Source: Prorocentrum cordatum (Eukaryota; Sar; Dinophyceae; Prorocentrales; Prorocentraceae). Taken from it: DNA of 42,500 nt. The translations under genes were made by a program, and so were the position numbers. Positions 41,218 to 42,500 of this stretch are shown piece by piece. Each line of letters begins with the position of its first letter. Positions within the stretch are counted from its first letter, which is position 1. The stretch lies in contig CAUYUJ010017774.1 of NCBI GenBank assembly GCA_963575745.1, positions 92,501 to 135,000 on the forward strand, given 5' to 3'. The notes under the pieces were generated by a model. That model was not told where the DNA came from and did not search any database. It saw only the letters and a list, made by a program, of their open reading frames with translations.

Positions 41218-41795
41218 GGGGCGCCCGCGCCCGCCGCGGCGCCGCCGGCGGCGCCGCCGGCGGCGCCGGGGGCGGCGGCGGCGGCGGCGGCCCTCCCGAG
41301 GCGAGGCTCCCGCCCTCTCGGCCCCCCTTCCCCCCCCCCCCCCCTCCCCCCCTCCCCCCCCCCTCCTCCTCCTCCTCCTCCTCCTCCTCCTCCCTCCTCC
41401 TCCTCCTCCTCCCTCCTCCTCCTCCTCCTCCTCCTCCTCCTCCTCCCCTCCTCCTCCTCCTCCTCCTCCTCCTCCTCCTCCTCCCTCCTCCTCCTCCTCC
41501 TCCTCCTCCTCCTCCTCCTCCTCCTCCTCCTCCTCCTCCTGGCACAGCAGAGAAGCACGAGACCACGACTAGGGTCAAGCCGGGCCCGTCCCCCTGCAGG
41601 AGGAGCATGCAACAATGCTCCCAAGATCGTCGGGGGACGTTTTTTGCTGACGACTGTTCCGCATGTTTGGTGCATGTGTTTGCTTGTCTTTTTTGTCTCG
41701 CCCACGCTCCGCCCGTAGGGGCACACGCCCGAGCCGAGCCTAAGGCGGATCGTTTTTCTGGAGGGCCCGCCGGCCTCGACATATGTACCCTGCTC
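41218..41795 (+). repeat. GCC/poly-C tract and (CTC)n array beyond the last identified exon
   Basis: GCGCCGCCGGCG repeats (41220-41290) and C runs precede a CTC array at 41362-41540. The reading frame stays open to 41718 only through low-complexity Pro/Ala/Ser/Leu. Whether the protein ends here or splices onward is undecided. Confidence 0.7.
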
Positions 41796-42204
41796 GGCGG
41801 CGAGCGCGGGGGGAGGATGTGGGGAGGGGCGGGCCTTCGCGGGAGGCTCGCGGACGCCCCCCCGGGGCCGCCCGAGAAGTTTCCCAAAGCCTTCCCTGGA
41901 GGCGCAGGGGGCTTCTCAGAAGGCGCGAGGGGGTCTGAGAAGTCCCGCCGCCTCCTGAGATGGGGGAAGGAAAAATGACATAAACATAAAAACTCGGAGG
42001 TCAGCGCGGATTTCTCGGATCCGCGCTGGAACCCCCTGGCGGCGCCTCGGGCGCCGCCCCTGGCGCGCTCCGCGCGCCCGGGAGGGGGAATCCAGCGCGG
42101 ATCCGAGAAATCCGCGCGGACCTTCGAGTTTTTATGTTTATGTCATTCTTCGTTCCCCTATGAGAGGGCCTTCTCCTTCTCGCTTCCCCCCCTCGCTCGT
42201 CGCC
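41796..42204 (+). mobile_element. Element B copy interrupted by element A
   Basis: Termini GGCGGCGAGCGCGGGGGGAGG and (reverse complement) GGCGACGAGCGAGGGGGGGAAG. Without the insert it matches the intron 1 and 36434 copies, and is again followed by the TTTGGTTGTGG repeat. Confidence 0.8.
41961..42160 (+). mobile_element. Element A, 200-bp near-perfect palindrome with TGAGA duplication
   Basis: TGAGA flanks both sides (41956-41960, 42161-42165). Arms beginning GGGGGAAGGAAAAATGACAT and (reverse complement) AGGGGAACGAAGAATGACAT pair almost completely, through AAACATAAAAACTCG and GCGCGGATTTCTCGGATCC. It is the least decayed copy of the element that forms introns 4 and 6. Confidence 0.85.
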
Positions 42205-42500
42205 GAACTTTGGTTGTGGTTGTGGTCAACGTGGCCGCCTGGGGCGCCCACATCGGTCACAGTTAGTCCTCAGCTGGTTTCGGTGTTCTGACTTTTTCTG
42301 GCATGCGCTGAACGTCACCCCCAGAGTGCGCCCTCGATGTGGTTGTGGTCGCTTGCTGACTCCGCACCCTTGCTGGGTCCAGTTCGATCCGATCCGATTC
42401 GATATCGAATCTGGCGGGCACGATCCGATCCGATCCCGATGTGGCGGCGATCCGATGCGGCCCGATGCTTGCATCGCGCTGCCATGCATCCTGGCCCAGC
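42205..42500 (+). repeat. TTTGGTTGTGG repeat and CCGATCCGAT repeat copy
   Basis: 42205-42265 matches 36628-36690 (GTCAACNTGGCCG, GGGCGCCCACATCGG). 42365-42500 is a CCGATCCGAT-family copy closest to 33070-33180, with GATTCGATATCGAATC and GGCCCGATGCTTGCAT. Confidence 0.65.

Noticed and set aside
40921-41979. Continuous reading from the exon-7 frame to 41978, including intron 7
   Set aside because: The frame is open through intron 7 by chance. CVNH repeat 2 is restored only by splicing 40717 to 41130, in a different frame.

Overview
The window looks like nuclear DNA of a dinoflagellate. I infer this from the GC-rich coding sequence, the enormous load of short tandem repeats, and a gene whose introns are bounded by direct repeats, have variable 5' ends and always end in AG. 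Several of those introns are themselves inverted-repeat transposable elements (introners). Genus cannot be fixed by eye. No bacterial operons, tRNA, rRNA or CRISPR arrays were seen.

Layout. 1-12 kb: no recognisable gene. It holds three ~1-kb tandem repeat units (1608-4550), a dispersed ~80-bp repeat family, GGA and GAT triplet arrays, and an 11-bp and a 5-bp array (GTAGAAATCCC, TAGCA). 12.06-13.80 kb, minus strand: a decayed non-LTR retrotransposon keeping an APE-type endonuclease region. 14-34 kb: mostly triplet arrays, minisatellites (80-bp family, GCAATGCAAC, CTTGGG/CCAAGA), and several foldback or terminal-inverted-repeat elements of about 150-200 bp. 34.3-34.9 kb: a 540-bp CTC array directly upstream of the only convincing gene. 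35.06 to at least 41.2 kb, plus strand: an eight-exon gene. 41.8-42.2 kb: an introner-like element with a second element inserted inside it.

The gene encodes a cytosolic-type peptide:N-glycanase (PNGase/NGLY1 family). Reading across in-frame exons, the order is a thioredoxin/tryparedoxin-like domain (WCPPC), a ubiquitin-like domain, an F5/8-type-C (discoidin) domain, the PNGase transglutaminase core with Cys-His-Asp at the spacing of the yeast enzyme, a helical linker, and a two-repeat cyanovirin-N homology (CVNH) lectin domain. It has no visible PUB or PAW domain. My inference is that one polypeptide joins redox chemistry, ubiquitin/proteasome contact, glycan recognition and deglycosylation of misfolded glycoproteins.

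The most informative structure is in its introns. All seven can be placed so that the exon ends in AG, the intron ends in AG, and a 4-11 bp direct repeat spans the two junctions. The first two intron bases then read GA, GT, GA, AC, GT, AC, GT. Introns 1, 4, 5 and 6 are terminal-inverted-repeat elements. The same element type that makes introns 4 and 6 also sits at 41961-42160 as a 200-bp insertion with a 5-bp duplication inside a copy of the element that makes intron 1. Intron 3 looks like two intron gains stacked on one site.
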